Source: Chaetomium olivaceum (taxonomy: Eukaryota > Ascomycota > Sordariomycetes > Sordariales > Chaetomiaceae). From it: 64,000 nucleotides of DNA. Below, piece after piece: positions 32,110 to 44,923 of this stretch. How positions within the stretch are numbered: position 1 is the stretch's first letter; the number at the start of each line of letters is the position of its first letter. The DNA is taken from the NCBI GenBank assembly GCA_039881045.1, contig JAYWVB010000027.1, forward strand, positions 186,001 through 250,000. Direction: 5' to 3'. Under the pieces are notes generated by a model. The model worked only from the letters and a program-made list of their open reading frames with translations. It did no database searches and had not been told where the DNA came from. The position numbers and the translations under genes were made by a program.

Positions 32110-32905
32110 CTATGGCGCCATCTCCTTTGCGAACCACTCCTGGAGCTTGGCTAGCGCCCGGTAGCGGTGCGAGATCTTGTTCTTTGCCGCCTTGTCCATT
32201 TCGGCATATCTACTCCCGTCAGCGACCTCTCCCTCGTAGATCAACATGGATCTCAAGCAGTGGAAGTCAACTTACGTCTGCCCCTCGTATTCAAAAATAG
32301 CGTCCCACCCTGTGCAGCACATCACGGATTAGCTCACAGCTCCCGCACTCCTCCAGCACGGTAGTACGGTAAGAAGAAGAAATAACCTACCGAAATCTCC
32401 CGGCCCCCTCGCCGGCACGATCTTGCCATCCGTAATACCCTGAAACAGAATCGGCTCGTGGCCCGGGCCCGCCGAGTAGGCGAAAGTGCATACGGCCTGG
32501 GCCGACTTGTCCTCGTAGGCGGCCAGCAGGTTGTTGAGGCCTGTGTGGCCGAGGGATTTCATGAACCATTTGCTGGTGGGGAGTTTGGAATCAGCCATTA
32601 TCATAGTGTAGAATTAAGGGCGCTTGAAGAAGTGGCATAGCATACATGTACGGCCCTGGCAGGCCGTTGAGGGCGTTGAAACAGAGGCAGGTGTCTTCAA
32701 CTAGAACCGGGCCTTCGACTAGATCGGCTGCCCGGCGGCACTTGTCCAGCGTCACCTCCTCGAGCGTCCCCTGAATTTCGATCAAGTCCAGTGTTTGGCT
32801 CTCGACTTGGATGGCCGGCTGCAGGATGGCCCTGACTTCGCACAGCTTGTTGCTGTTGCCGGTTATGAAGTTGACCATGTGTCGTGCTGCTGTGGGGGTC
32901 GTCAT
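32110..32905 (-). CDS. HAM1: Inosine triphosphate pyrophosphatase (HAM1/ITPA)
   Basis: Hydrolyses ITP, XTP and their deoxy forms to monophosphates, cleaning the nucleotide pool. Four exons are inferred (minus strand): 32905-32646, 32572-32391, 32309-32276 and 32209-32110, giving 191 residues, the normal family length. Motifs seen are FITGNSNKLCEVRAIL (substrate-binding Thr-Gly-Asn and Lys), VEDTCLCFNALNGLPGPYIK (the metal-binding Glu-Asp; the Ile is made across intron 1), AYSAGPG and the C-terminal GDFGWDAIF and SHRYRAL. The third exon is only 34 nt. Its 3' end nearly meets the convergent C78 peptidase gene. Confidence 0.96.
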
Positions 32906-33350
32906 CTTGAAGTTTGGTCTGTTGCCCTTTTTTTGTCTTGATTTTAGAGGTTGTGTTAGTGTTGTCGAGGTTGTTTCTACTGAAGGGTTGTGATTTCAGG
33001 TGATACCAGGTCTGGTGGGGTTGAAGGAGGGGTATTTTCGCTGAATGGTAATTTAAGGTAATTACCGACCTTCACAGGAACCCCCGTACTTTCATTAGCC
33101 CCGGTTGCTGCATACTTAGCTCCTTGGGATAGGTATGAGATCCAACCATTACTTCGTAGCCCTAGATACGCTCTAAAAATGTGTAGACATATAGACGTCA
33201 TGAAGAGGAACAAATAGAAGATGGGAGGCTTGCCGATGCTGATGAACTGGTCATGTCATATATCATGATTCTGCCTTGAGCTCACACCCTTCAGGTTCTC
33301 AACTACTCCCCAGCCAACTTTTCCCATCTCTAACCCTTCTTGAACAGTCC
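32906..33350. promoter_or_regulatory. Intergenic region between FAP7 and HAM1
   Basis: 445 bp between the HAM1 start and the stop of FAP7, both on the minus strand. It should include the HAM1 promoter. No gene seen. Confidence 0.5.
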
Positions 33351-34208
33351 TTATGAGGCGTTGTTCTTCTTCCACTGGTCCAACCACTGCTCGATCCTCT
33401 CGATATTGCTTTCCATCTCATCCGTGTCTACACTCTGGAGCTCAACCACGATCTCCTCGTCATACGACTCCTTAGCCTCCTGAAGCAGCACCTCCATGAT
33501 CTCCGAGTCCATGTTCTCCTGGAGTTTTGCCTCAGAGTATTTCCTGAATATGTCAGCCATTTATTACCACTTTCATGTCTCTGAAGCTAAAATAGAATAA
33601 AAGCGGTTCGACGTACCTCGCCTTCAGACGATCATACAACGTTGCCGTGTCCGCCCGCAACACCACGACCAGGTCGATCCAGCTTTTGGGGAACAGGTCA
33701 CACGCGTGCCAGTCTATTATGCAGCCGCCCTGCTTGGCGTCTTCCTCGATAGCATCGAGCAGCTATTATTTATTGCCTCGGATTAGCATCGTTCAGCTAA
33801 GCATCCGCATGCATACATGCATAGCAGCGGCTAACAGAGCACTGAAACGGGGTCTGACTTGATCTAAAAAAATCAAGTAAAAGAAAAGAAAAGGAAAGAT
33901 AGAAGTCCAGTGAGACGGGAGGCAGTAAGTAATAAGTGAGTGGGTAGTAAGTGGGAGAGTGAGTGAGTGAGTGAAAAGAAAAAGGAACCAAAAGCCACAA
34001 CAAACAAAAAAATAAAACCCACCTTATCCTCGTCCACAATCCAGCTCTGGAACTCGTCGTCCCAGCCCTCATGGCATTCCTTGTCCTTGACCACCTTGTT
34101 GACCGAGATGTGCCTGAGCCCTGTGCGCTCAGCCAGCAGTTCGCTGTGGCTTGTCTTGCCGGTGCCGGGTGTGCCCGTGATGATGATGTTAGGGAGAGTG
34201 CGAGACAT
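33351..34208 (-). CDS. FAP7: Adenylate kinase 6 / FAP7, ribosome assembly factor
   Basis: A small P-loop adenylate kinase/ATPase that binds Rps14 and assists the final 18S rRNA processing step. Three exons are inferred (minus strand): 34208-34023, 33762-33617 and 33543-33351, giving 174 residues. The Walker A is ITGTPGTGKTSHSELLAE, followed by ISVNKVVKD. The second exon has the Walker B/lid region IIDWHACDLFPKSWIDLVVV and LYDRLKAR. The last exon has KYSEAKLQENMDSEIMEVLL and ends in acid-rich helices with WLDQWKK. Intron 1 is 260 nt, long for this window, and rich in AG/TA low-complexity sequence. Confidence 0.95.
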
Positions 34209-35391
34209 GGTACTGTTGGTTTTCTCTTTCGTTCCTGAGCCTTGGTAGTTTAAGCGCTACTTTCTTCTATTTTTTTTTGCTGTTTTATGGGTGGGGTGTT
34301 GATGATTCTCGAACAAGGGTGATGCGGGTGTAAGTGGTGGATGGTTTCTCTTTCGCCCAAAAATATTTTTGCTGTTACATTTTGGGGGGAATGTGCGGCG
34401 TCAGAAATCCCCACCGTGTTCACATTTTGGACAACAGCAACAAAAGCAACCGCATTGCTCCAAGTTTTGAGTACTTCAAGATCATATTGAAAGGAATCTT
34501 TTGGTACTTATCTAGATAGTTTTCAGTTGTCCATTCGTCATCGTTACAGTGGCCCAAATCCCAACCCCGAAATACACTATCATTCAAGGTACTACAGCCT
34601 TCTCCCCGGCTGGTACAACAAAACCCATCAATACATTTTCAGCTTTACTCCCTTTACTTGCCTCCTCTAGCCGTCTCGCACTCCCACCGTTCTATTCCAC
34701 CTCATTTCCAACCAGCAGCTGCTATGCATGATCAAGGAACACCAACCTGTGCCACCTCGCTGCTACACATAGCCACCTCCCTACCCACCATCCAGACCGG
34801 CCGTCTATCTACGCTGGTAGTGGAAGGCATCTAAGAGAGCGAGCAACCAATCGAACAGGGAGCCCATGGAGAAGAGAAGAAGAGTTGGGTGGGTGAGACC
34901 AAAACGCGAGCAACAGGCAGCAACATTTCTAATATCCATCATCCCCAGGCTAGGTAGTCAGCCAGCCACAAGCAGCCAGTTCAAAAGCGCATCACATCGT
35001 CCCGGGTTCGTAGATAATCCCACAACAGAGAGAATATGAAGAAAACAAGAACCTCAATAAAAACTTCCCGCTTTCCCCCCGGTGCGCGCACCGCTTTGTT
35101 CCCTCACCCGTTCCCGTTCCCGCTCCCGCTCCCGCTCCTGTTCCTCAGCCTTTTGTACCCCTTTCCCACAGGACCCACATCATCACTATCTTTATCATCA
35201 CTATTCTCACTCCAACCCCTACTCGCCCAATCTCCAACCCCATTGGAAAACCCCCAGGGGCCAAGAAGCGTCGCAGTAGGCCTCTGCCTCGCTCTCTGCC
35301 TGGGCAGCACCAGGGAGGACGTGGACATAGGTTGTTGCGTCATGGAAGGGTTAGCGATAGCAGCAGCAGCAGCAGCAGCGGAGGCCGCCGA
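34209..35391. other. Region between the class V myosin stop and FAP7 start
   Basis: 1.2 kb that should contain the myosin 3' UTR and FAP7 promoter. It includes a CAG (CTG on the mRNA strand) repeat at 35360-35379 and an open frame in phase with the myosin stop codon down to 35104, described as a finding. Confidence 0.5.
35360..35379. repeat. CAG/CTG trinucleotide repeat just after the myosin stop
   Basis: About seven CAG units on the plus strand, read as GCT repeats in the myosin direction, starting about 12 bp downstream of its stop codon. Confidence 0.8.
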
Positions 35392-38300
35392 CTAAGCGGC
35401 GCTCGCCGCCATGCTGGCCGGCCGGCTGGCTTGGCTGGCCTGCTCAGCCTGGTCGACTTGGGTCATGTCGCCGGCGCTCTGGCCGTCATCGTATTCCCCT
35501 TCCTCGCCCATCTCGGAACCGTACTCGAGCTTCTCCTGCTGGGCGATAGCCTGCTGCGAGACAATCTCGGCGAGGCGCTTTAGCCGCGGGGTTTGTAGCC
35601 CTGTTTTGGAGTCTTGTTAGCCTGAATTCTGAAAATCGGAGCCGTGATTGGGGGGTAATTGATGATGTAGACTTACAAGATGGGGTATATGTCTCCAGAG
35701 CAGTGATCACTCTGGGCTCGGCAATCTCGTATGGCCCGCTGTCGTCCATATCGAGAGCTGGAAGCAGGAGGACATCGCTCTTCTCCGTCACCCGCGACGC
35801 AACCGCTTTCATGATGTCGCCGTTAATAGGCTGCTCGTAGTCGGCGACGAGGTACTGGTTCAGGAGTTTCTGAATCTGGTTGGGGGAGAGCCTGTCGACA
35901 CCGTCAGTGGGAGTTAATAATAACGGGCAGTAAAGAGCAAACTCACATCCAGCAGATATCCTGAATGATCTCGATATCGTTCAGGGTAGCCTTCTTAAGT
36001 TGGAGGAGCTTTGTCGCTTGCTAGTGTGGGAGTTAGCACTGTTATCCAGCTATTAAACCACAGGGTCGCTCACCATCAAATGCTCAAGCTGCAGCGTGCC
36101 CTCAGGCATCTCGTGGCTCTTGCACCACTCCTCAATGCGGGTGATGTTGTAGTTGATCTGCAGGCCACGCTTCCACGAGAGGAAGTTGCGACGCATCAGC
36201 AGGTCGTTGAAGGCCGTCACGCCCACCAGCTTGAGCAGCTCCGTGGTGGTCTGCATGATAATGGCATCCTCGAGGTAGTAGCCCTTCATGGCACGGTACA
36301 CATTGTTGAGCAGCGACAGCAGGTTGTCCATGCTGTATGCCGGCTGGCTGTTGCTCTGCAGGAGCTTGCCCAAGAACCGAGTGTTGTCGTTCGTAACGAA
36401 GCCCGGCAGCGACTGTGACTCGATGATGGCGGGGATGACCATCTTGCTGAGCTTGCGCTTGAGCATCTTCATCCAGGTGTGGTAAATGTTAAACTCGAGG
36501 CTCTCCAGATCGTGTTTAACGATCTCGAGCAGGCGGTCATACTCGTAGTTGTCCGACTTTTGCGCCTCGTACCAGTCCTCGGCGAGGAAGACAAACGACA
36601 GCATCTCGTGCACGTTAGAAAGCCAGAAGGCGCCGTGGTTGATAGACTCGTCGTCGTCGTGTTGCATGACTTCCTGTTGGATCGACTGCATGACGTTGGC
36701 GAGGAAGCGCTCCGACTCCTTGACAAAGCCGTTGTTCCACATTTCTGACGTGACCAAGTTGATGAGGAACGACGGGAACAGAACCTCCTTGTCTGAGGGC
36801 GCCGGGTTGCCTGTGGGCGACGGGATCTTCAGGTTGCGGATGAGGCCCAGAGTAACCTCCTGGTGAAGGGCGTCCTCGTCGGCAAGGAGAGATTCGAGCT
36901 CCAGCTCGATGCTGTCGACACCAGGGATGTATGTCGAGCCGGACATGGTGGTCTGGCGGTTTCCGCCGGGCACTGCCATAGAGACGGGGCGCGGGTTGTA
37001 GGTCGTGCTGTACCTATCAATCTCGCGGACCTCGGCGCCCGCACTCCGCCGCTTAGGCTTCTTGGCTGCCACCAAGTTGATAAGGCCGGGTGGTGCGGCG
37101 GGGGCGGGTACGTGACCGTTGGCAAGCTCGCCGTTGACGGGAACAGCCCGCCGGGCCTGCTCGAGCGCTTCTTGGAGCTCGGCGAGCTGCTGCCGGAGCG
37201 AGTTCTTCTCGGCCTCTTGCCGCGCGCTCTCCTCGTGCGCGGTTCCGAGCTCGGTGCTCGTAACACGCAGCGATTCCCGCAGCTGCCGCTCCTCGTCCTG
37301 CATTCTCTTGACGCTGGCCACCGACTCCTCGAAGCTCGCTTGCAGCTTCTTCATCTCGGCTTCCATCGCCTCGAGACGGGCAGCGGCGATACCCGCTTGG
37401 TTGGCCTCGGTCTGCAGCTCCTTGGTCCGCGCCTCAAGAGCGTTGTGCCGGTTCCTCCAGATGGTGACCTGGCCTTCGTAGTTCTCCACCTGCGTCTTGA
37501 GCTCCTTGTTCTGCGCCTTCATACTACCCAGGGACTGTGTCAGCTCCACCACCTTATTCTCGAGCTTATACGAGATCTGTTTAAGATCGCGAGCTTCAGC
37601 ACGGATGACCTTGTACTCCTTGCGAGCAGACCTTCCCCGCCACAAGCTCTGGGCAATGACGACCTTCCTGCGGAAGTCCCTCCATGCTCGGAGTTGCCTC
37701 CTTGACCGCCAGCTGCGCTGAATGATGAGGGCGGCATTGCCCATGCGCGTCTCCATGATCTCCTTACGCCGCAGGTAACCCTTGAAGGCAGCCTGGGCAC
37801 TAATGATGTCGCCCCGGACGCGGAGAAATTGCTTCCTTTGCTTATGTCCGCGCCAGACTCTCTGGATCGTGGTGGCAGCCTTGACCGTCCGCATCTCCTG
37901 TGCCGACTTCCGGGCCTTGTAGGCCCTTGTCGTGGCCTGGAACGCAATAATAGAAGCCCGAGCATCCAAGTACTTCTTACGGTAGTACTTGGCCTTGAGG
38001 TTCTTCTGGATCATGATTGCGCAATCGTTGAGCCTGTTGGTGCGGAGGTTCTCCAGGAAAGCCAGCATGCCAGCCCGGAAAAAGATCTTTGTAAGACCAA
38101 GTTGATACTTATCCATGCCCTTAACAGTGCTAGTGCCAAGCGCCTTGGTTAAGATGGCGTTTGCCATTTCCCGAATCTCTGAAGTCCATTCTGTCGAGGG
38201 TACCAGCATGTAGTACCGCAGAGCAAACTCCTCGTAGGTCCACCTCGTAGGATAACCTGCGCAGCTGATGCGGACTGTTTCCAGTACACCACAGGCACGG

Positions 38301-40591
38301 AGTTGGCTCAGCACCATGGGGCCCTCAAACTTCCAGGCCTCCTTTGCCTCGTTTGGCTTGATGCAGCGGATGTAGTGCACGTCGGTGCTGTTGATAGTGT
38401 TCATGAGCTCGATCAGCGAGGACTTGAAGATGCCACCGAGTGTCGGCTTGCGGTTAACAGCGACACCGATTCTCCTACCCGCTGCCGGCTTCACCGCATT
38501 AGAGCTCGCCGACGCGACGTCCTTCTCTCGCACAGCCGAAGCCGCTTCAAGGACAGCGCCGAGGAACTTGTTCGTCGAGGCGCGAAGAACGGCCATGTGC
38601 TCGTCCGGAACCGTATCACGATTCTTTTCAATGAATCCATCGGATTCGTACGCCACGTCGACAGCATAGTGACAGACGGTGAAAGACGACTTGCCGAACC
38701 TCGGCTTCTTGTAGAACTTGTGCTTGTCAGCTGCGTAGTTGTGATGCAGCTTGTTCACGAACTGCTCGTCAGAGCCCATGGGCAGCCTTGATTCCTCGTC
38801 CAACAGCGAGAGGATACCGAGTTTGCCCTCGATCAAGTCGATACAAGGCTGGTTGTCGGCAAAGTCGATGAAGGTCCAGTCGATCTGCTCTCTTAGATAC
38901 TCCTCCTGCTCGAGTTTGAAAACATGCTGGTTGAATTCCTGCTGCAGCTTCTCGTTGGCGTAGTTGATACAGAACTGCTCAAATGAGTTCTTGGCGAAAT
39001 GCTCGAAACCGTAAATATCGAGCACACCAATGAACGAGCTGACCCTGTTGAGCACTTCCTCCGTTGCAAGACTCCGGTTGATGATCTCGACCAGCCAGTC
39101 GAACAGACTCGAGTAGATGAACTTGGCGACTGAATCCCTGACGACGATGGCCTGCGCCTGCGTCAGGTTGGATGTGATCTTCTCACCGCGCGTGACGAGC
39201 TGTTTCTTAACAACCCATTTGGCAAACTCGGTAGCATCGATGCCGAGAATCTCACAAGCTTTCACAAGGGCCGGCTCAGTCGCCGAGAGCACGCTGTCAT
39301 TCCTCGCTGCGCCGATCTTGACGTTGCCCAAATGCAACAGACCCGCAAGCAGCTTGAAGATATCGGCCTGGTCTGCCTCGCTCACACCGATTGTCTTGAG
39401 AGACTGCTTGGTAGCAATAAACTCGGCCTTGTCGTCCACACCGTCAATGGTCGGCATGTTGCCTTGGTTCAAGTACTCGAACTGCTCCACCGGCAACAGG
39501 CCCAGCTCCTGGCGCTCCTTGTCTGACATACCAGCCACGATCTGGTAGAAGATATGGTAGTTCCGCTCCTTAAGCGGCTGAAAGACCAATCTTGACCGCT
39601 CCAACAGATACGTCCTGATCTTGGCACCAATGATGTTGGTCCCCTTGTCAAACATGATTTCGATATACTTTCCGAAGCGTGACGAGTTGTCGTTTCTAGT
39701 AGTCTTGGCGTTTCCGAAAGCTTCCATGATGGGATTTGTGGCGAGGATGGCCTCTTCTGTCTTGCTCATGGCCTCGGGCCCCTTTTTCGCCCTCGAGCCC
39801 GGAGTGTCGGGGGATCCTCTTGTAGCGAAGTATCTCATAATGTACTTGGCGCTGACAGTCTTGCCGGCACCGGACTCACCAGAGACAACAACGGTCTGGT
39901 TCTTGCCGTCTCGCAACATGTCCCTGCGGAATGGTCAGCAACAGCTCCTAACCCCGCGGGGATCTAGAGCCCGCGGTCGGCGCAGAACCATACATGAAGG
40001 CCTCCTCGGCAATGGCGAAGAGATGGGGCGCTTGTGTAGCCCTCTGCTTCCCGGCATATACCTGGACCATACCCGGAACATAGAGCGAGTCGACCCGAGC
40101 GAAAGGGTTGGTCGCTATTAGAACGATACCGGAGTATGTGTATATTTCTTTCTGAAGGTATCGGAGACGGATGGCCTGCAGGACTAGTCGGCGCCAAGCT
40201 GGTCAGCATCTTGTGTGTCCCAACAACCGGGTAAGGACGGGGTTGGTCTACCGGCAGGCTCGTTGAGATGCGAGAGGTTTGTGAGGTCATCGCTAGCTTC
40301 GAGCATGGTCGGGTTCATGAGCGGCGGTAGCGACGGGTCATTCCCCGACTGGAGACCCTCCAAGGAGACCTCCAGCTTTTTGGTCTACAGCATGAGAGAG
40401 AGAGAGGCAGGGTCAACGATCTGAACCGGTACCGGCGCAAAGCATGGAATGCGTACCTCGCCATTCTCTAGTTGGAACTCGAGGAAGACTTTTGACCCGT
40501 CTACTGTCTTCTTGATCACCTCGGACGCAACCCAGCCCTCGGTCGCGTCGGGCTGCCACGCTCTGGTGCCGACATCATAGCTCTCCGACAT
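35392..40591 (-). CDS. MYO2: Class V myosin heavy chain (Myo2/MYO5 type)
   Basis: An actin motor that carries secretory vesicles and organelles. Seven exons are inferred (minus strand): 40591-40457, 40384-40252, 40183-39994, 39923-36074, 36020-35947, 35891-35677 and 35600-35392, for about 1601 residues. The N-terminal SH3-like region starts MSESYDVGTRAWQPD. The motor has the P-loop SGESGAGKT near residue 168, switch-region NDNSSRFGKYIEI, GVLDIYGFEHFAKNSFEQFC and the actin-binding YIRCIKPNE. About six IQ motifs follow (for example MIQKNLKAKYYRKKYL and TIQRVWRGHKQRKQF) for light chains, then a coiled coil near residues 930-1080. The dilute/cargo domain (around LSFVFLAEDWYEAQKSDNYE, and WCKSHEMPEGTLQLEHLM at the exon end) completes the tail. 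The third exon carries LIATNPFARVDSLYVPGMV. The gene appears intact. Confidence 0.95.
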
Positions 40592-42363
40592 TGGACGAGA
40601 TTGGGGGGTGTTCAGTGGGACAGGCGGTGGAGGAGGAGCGAATTTGTGGTGTTGACGGCTTCAAGAGCCAGCTGTCGTCGTGGTCGGCCAGCAGAAAAGT
40701 CGGCGCTGTGGTCAGGAATGCGAAGCAAATCGCAGTCGGTCGGACGGCGGTGCAGCTAGAAGGAGATGCAGGATGCGGGATGGGGATGGGTGGATGCGCT
40801 GGCTGTTTGGGGAAGGCATTCATGAAAGGGCAGGTAACGTTATGGTAATAATGTAAGTTTCAGTGGTAAAGGAATCTCCGCTCTTCTGCGGCAGCTTGCG
40901 GGACCGCGTCGCCAGCATCAAACAAATTTAGGAACTTGGGTGGCTGGGGAACGGAACAAATGAGAAGCGAATGGAGTTCCTAAAAAATACAGAATATCGG
41001 GAAGGCCGTCGTTCATGCTCAGGGGTTGGGGAAAAAAAAAAAGAGATGCCATGGGTGTGCTGTAAGTTGAGCGTTGATAGGTGAGCTGGGCGTAACAATC
41101 CGTAAAGCGGGTGCAAAAGCACAGACTCTGGGGGTTGGGTTACAGCGGACTGGGAGAGACTGGCCAAGGTGGAGGTTGAACGGGTGTGAGCACCCGACGC
41201 AACTCAGCTCATGTGCTGCAACGTTGAAGTTGGGCGATGTCTGTTGGGCGACTGGGCAAAAAGAGACTTTACCGTTGAAACATCTGCAAGCCAACGGAAC
41301 GGCAATGTAGGATTCCCGTTTGGCTTGTGGTCTTTGAGCAGCACGAGAATCGCTCCCAGAAGATTGACCATCCCGTCTTCATGATCCTTAACTCGCTCAG
41401 TTATGCGCTATCCCGGGGCTCCACGGACTATCTGCACCTGCACCTGCAACTGTAGCTCAATCCCAGAGGGCTCGTAGTTGCTTGCTGTACATAAGACTTT
41501 CCCGCAGAATGCAAGAAAACGGCATCAAAGCCCGACTTATTACCTCTTTACACCGAAGTAATTCCCCAATGAGAGCAAACAAGAAACAAGAAGCCACAGA
41601 AAGAAAGATTGAAGAGCGGGGGTTGAGCAGCAGGGGTCTGCAAGAGTGGGGCTCCCTCCACTTGATCCCCAACCATGTGGGAATTTCCATCTCACCGCCC
41701 AGCAAATCGACATCCCACCATTTGCCAAGACCGCTCTTGCGCACTGTCCCGGACGCCCTGGGGTTCAGTTTCCTCCCTGCTGTGGACGCAGGTGTGTCGA
41801 CCGCTTGAAGGAAAGAAAATAACAAAAATCACGCCTAATTACGGTAGGTACATACGCTACCTTACCTTCTAGAAAATCTACACTTGACCTCAACTATGAT
41901 TTGACATATCCGGCAGAATGTGTATTCTCGCGTGTCTGCAAGCCCCTGAAAATCCCCACTGAACCGGGGAATTCTCTGTGGCCCGTTTCAGGTGCAGCAC
42001 GTCCCTCTTCCGTCTTCGGGCCGAGAGACCATGGGTACAGACAAGATCACAGAGATATCTAGGTATGTATGTAGGTCTACCTATACAATTACCAAGCAGA
42101 GAGACACTCAAGGGGCCGCTTCGAAACGAGATATTTATTTTTCCCGGTTCCCGTTATATGCAAAATCCTGTCGGATGGTTGAGCCAAGTTTTAGTTACCG
42201 TCTGCGCAGGCAGAACACAGTTCTATGTTGAAGCCAAACAGACAAGCCGAACATGTTGAAATTCCCTGTCCATTTTCAGGACGCCCAGCAACACCGGCTG
42301 GTCAGCTCATAATGCAGTTATTTCCATCCAAAACCTCTCTCCTCTCTCTCGCCGATCTGTCTT
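40592..42363. other. Region upstream of myosin V to the SER33 stop
   Basis: 1.77 kb that should contain the myosin promoter and the SER33 3' UTR. It has GGTA/TACC tracts near 41843-41869 and 42059-42085. No gene seen. Confidence 0.5.
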
Positions 42364-43856
42364 CTAGTACAGAACCCGCGTCATGATGCGCGAGTTAAGC
42401 GAGTCCAGACTGTCACGGATGTCCTTGATATCCTCGGTCTTGACATCACTAACGTCAGCCATCAAATAGGCAATGTCGCCCTTGCTGTCCGAAATTTGCT
42501 TGTCGACGTTGTGCTCGGCCAAAATCTCGTTGACCTTGCGCAGCACGCCGGGCACGTTGCGGTGGATGTAGATGACGCGCGCGTGTTCGTGCTCGTCGAG
42601 CGTTATTGAGCGCATCGTTACCTCAGGCAGGTTGACGCTGGCCACCGTGATGCCCTGGTTGATGTACCGGACCAGCGAGTCGGCCACCTCGACGCCGATC
42701 GCCCGCTGCGCCTCCTCAGTGCTGCCGCCGATATGCGGCGTGAGGATGATGTTGCTGAGCCCGCGCAGGTCCTCGGCCCACGTGTTGAGGTTGTTGACAA
42801 AGTAGTCGCCGTTGGCCGCCGGCTCGTTGGGATACACGTCCAGTGCCGCGCCGGCCACCTTGCCCGCGCGCATCGCCTTGATGAGGGCCGGGATGTCCAC
42901 GACAGTGCCGCGGCTGGCGTTGATGAGGTACGAGCCCGTCTTCATGCTCTCGAATTCCTTTGTCGAGAGGAGGTTCTTGGTCTCGGGCGTCTCCGGAACG
43001 TGGAGGGTCACGAAATCGGCCTCTTCCAGGAGTTTCTCGAGTGTGGGTACTTGACGCGCCGAGCCGATGGCCATCAGTGTGAGGACGTCGTAGTAGATGA
43101 CCGACATGCCCATGGCCTCGGCGAGGACCGATAGCTGCGAGCCGATGTGGCCGTAACCGACGATACCGAGCGTCTTGCCGCGGATCTCCCAGCACTTGGC
43201 GCTCACCTTATTCCAGGTGCCGCGGTGCATTTCCAGCGAGCGGTCGCCCAGCTGGCGGGCGAGCGTGATGATCTCGGCGATGACCAGCTCAGCAACGCTG
43301 CGCGAGTTGGCAAAAGGCGAGTTGAAGACGGCAATACCATGCTTGGCCGCATAGTCCAGGTCTACCTGGTTAGTGCCGATGCAGAAGCAGCCGACAACGA
43401 GGAGGTTCTTGGCTTCTTGGAGGACCTTCGCTGTGAGTTTTGTCTTTGACCGGATGCCAATGACATGTACTTCCCTGGGTAGGCGTGAGTCTTGAGCTTC
43501 ACTTCAGGGGTAAAACTCAGCTCCGAATACGGAACGGAAAAGACTCACCTGATCTTCTCAATGAGCTGATCCTCCGGCAACGAAGTCTTGAGGAATTCGA
43601 CCTGGTAGCCCTGAGCCGTGAGGATGTCTCTTCCGGTCTGGTTCACATTCTCCAGAAGTAGGATCTTAATGTCCTCGGTGTTAAAGGGCTTGAGCTGTTT
43701 GGCCACAGCGGCGGCTCTGCTAGGGAGAGACCCCGCCATGAAGCTGCCTTGGCTTGCTGGAGGTGAATGGAAGGCTGCGGAGGGAGATGCGGCGTCGAGG
43801 CTGTATGAAACGGTGTTGCCGAACGAGGAACGCGCAATGTCTCTAGGGGTAGTCAT
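42364..43856 (-). CDS. SER33: D-3-phosphoglycerate dehydrogenase
   Basis: First enzyme of serine synthesis, oxidising 3-phosphoglycerate with NAD. Two exons are inferred (minus strand): 43856-43549 and 43474-42364, for 472 residues, close to the yeast isozymes. After a ~55-residue variable N-tail come IKILLLENVNQTG and, across the intron, IREVHVIGIRSKTKL. The catalytic/NAD domain shows VVGCFCIGTNQVDL, FNSPFANSRSVAELV, GIVGYGHIGSQLS (dinucleotide fold), INASRGTVVDIPAL and LTPHIGGSTEEAQ with the catalytic His. The C-terminal ~80 residues are an ACT-type regulatory domain (VIYIHRNVPGVLRKVNEIL and KGDIAYLMADVSD), consistent with serine feedback. The internal ATG at 43230 is not the start. Confidence 0.96.
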
Positions 43857-44923
43857 GGTGAAGAAAGTCGGGATTGGAATAGGAAGACAATGGATGTTTT
43901 ATATTCACTCTCTTGCTGGGCCGATGTGTCAAAGGTATGGATGGATGCTTCTCACAGAAGACCCCACGGTGGGATGTTATGGTGGGGTTGTGGTTTTATA
44001 GCGGGGTTGAGTCACTGCAAGGAAAATCTTTCTGAATGACGGAATTCCATTACAGGCCGCTGACTCCTCTCATCCACCTCACCCACGGCCTGCTATTATT
44101 AACCGCCAGTGTAATTTTACCGCTAACTAGCCGTGGCTTGAAGTGGCCATTCAGCTGGCTTGCTGCCCTTGTCTCCTAAACCTCCCCGGTGCTGAGTCTG
44201 TTCGTGATGTTGACTCGAGTTCCTCGAATATCGAGATACTTAAAAGAGGTAATTATACACATTGGCTGCTAACTAGCATATTCTAGGAAACTATGATACT
44301 GGCAGGGAAGGGGCCCGTTGCTCAATGTGTCACCTGTTGTACAATTGTATCCCAATTCTTGGGAAACTGGATCGGATCCACGTTACACGTTTCTTAGGGG
44401 AGCCTCCGAACCGGAGCACCGGGTTCCCAAGCCACCGATTCCGGAGTCACTCCGTCACTTCACATGCGCCACTCAAGGGTACCCAGGGTTAGACTCATGT
44501 AATGCACTGCTCTGAATACTGCGATCAAATACTCAGCATTGCTACCTCTGTTCCCATTGCCGAAACTTCCTCCCAAGCAGACACTTGTCATGCCCATGTG
44601 CGGTCCCCTTTTTAGTACCGTCTATGCCGTCGCAGGGAAAATCGCCAAGCAGGCCGCAAAATCAAACTCCCTCGGATAGCTTTGATATGGAAAACAACCA
44701 AACTTTGATGCAAGTGGGCAGGTTCCGACGTCCTCCTCATATTAGGATCTGTCCCCCCCCTAGCTACGTGTACAGCATGACATGTGCATCAAAGCCGGAC
44801 CCCGTCCCCGATGTGCCGTGTGCAATTGGGGGATTATGTGTGATAAGGCCCAAATAACGGGCCAGCGGGCTCGATGCCTCGATTAAGACCAACGGTAAGT
44901 TGTCGCGGTGAAGAGGTGACCGT
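43857..44923. other. Region upstream of SER33 to the NAP1 stop
   Basis: 1.07 kb expected to hold the SER33 promoter and NAP1 3' UTR. Only short non-coding frames. A Gcn4-type site was not sought exhaustively. Confidence 0.5.

Noticed and set aside
36863..37705. 280-codon plus-strand frame opposite the myosin V coiled coil
   Set aside because: It is antisense to the well-supported myosin exon and its Leu/Val/Arg-rich composition mirrors the opposite strand's coiled-coil codons.
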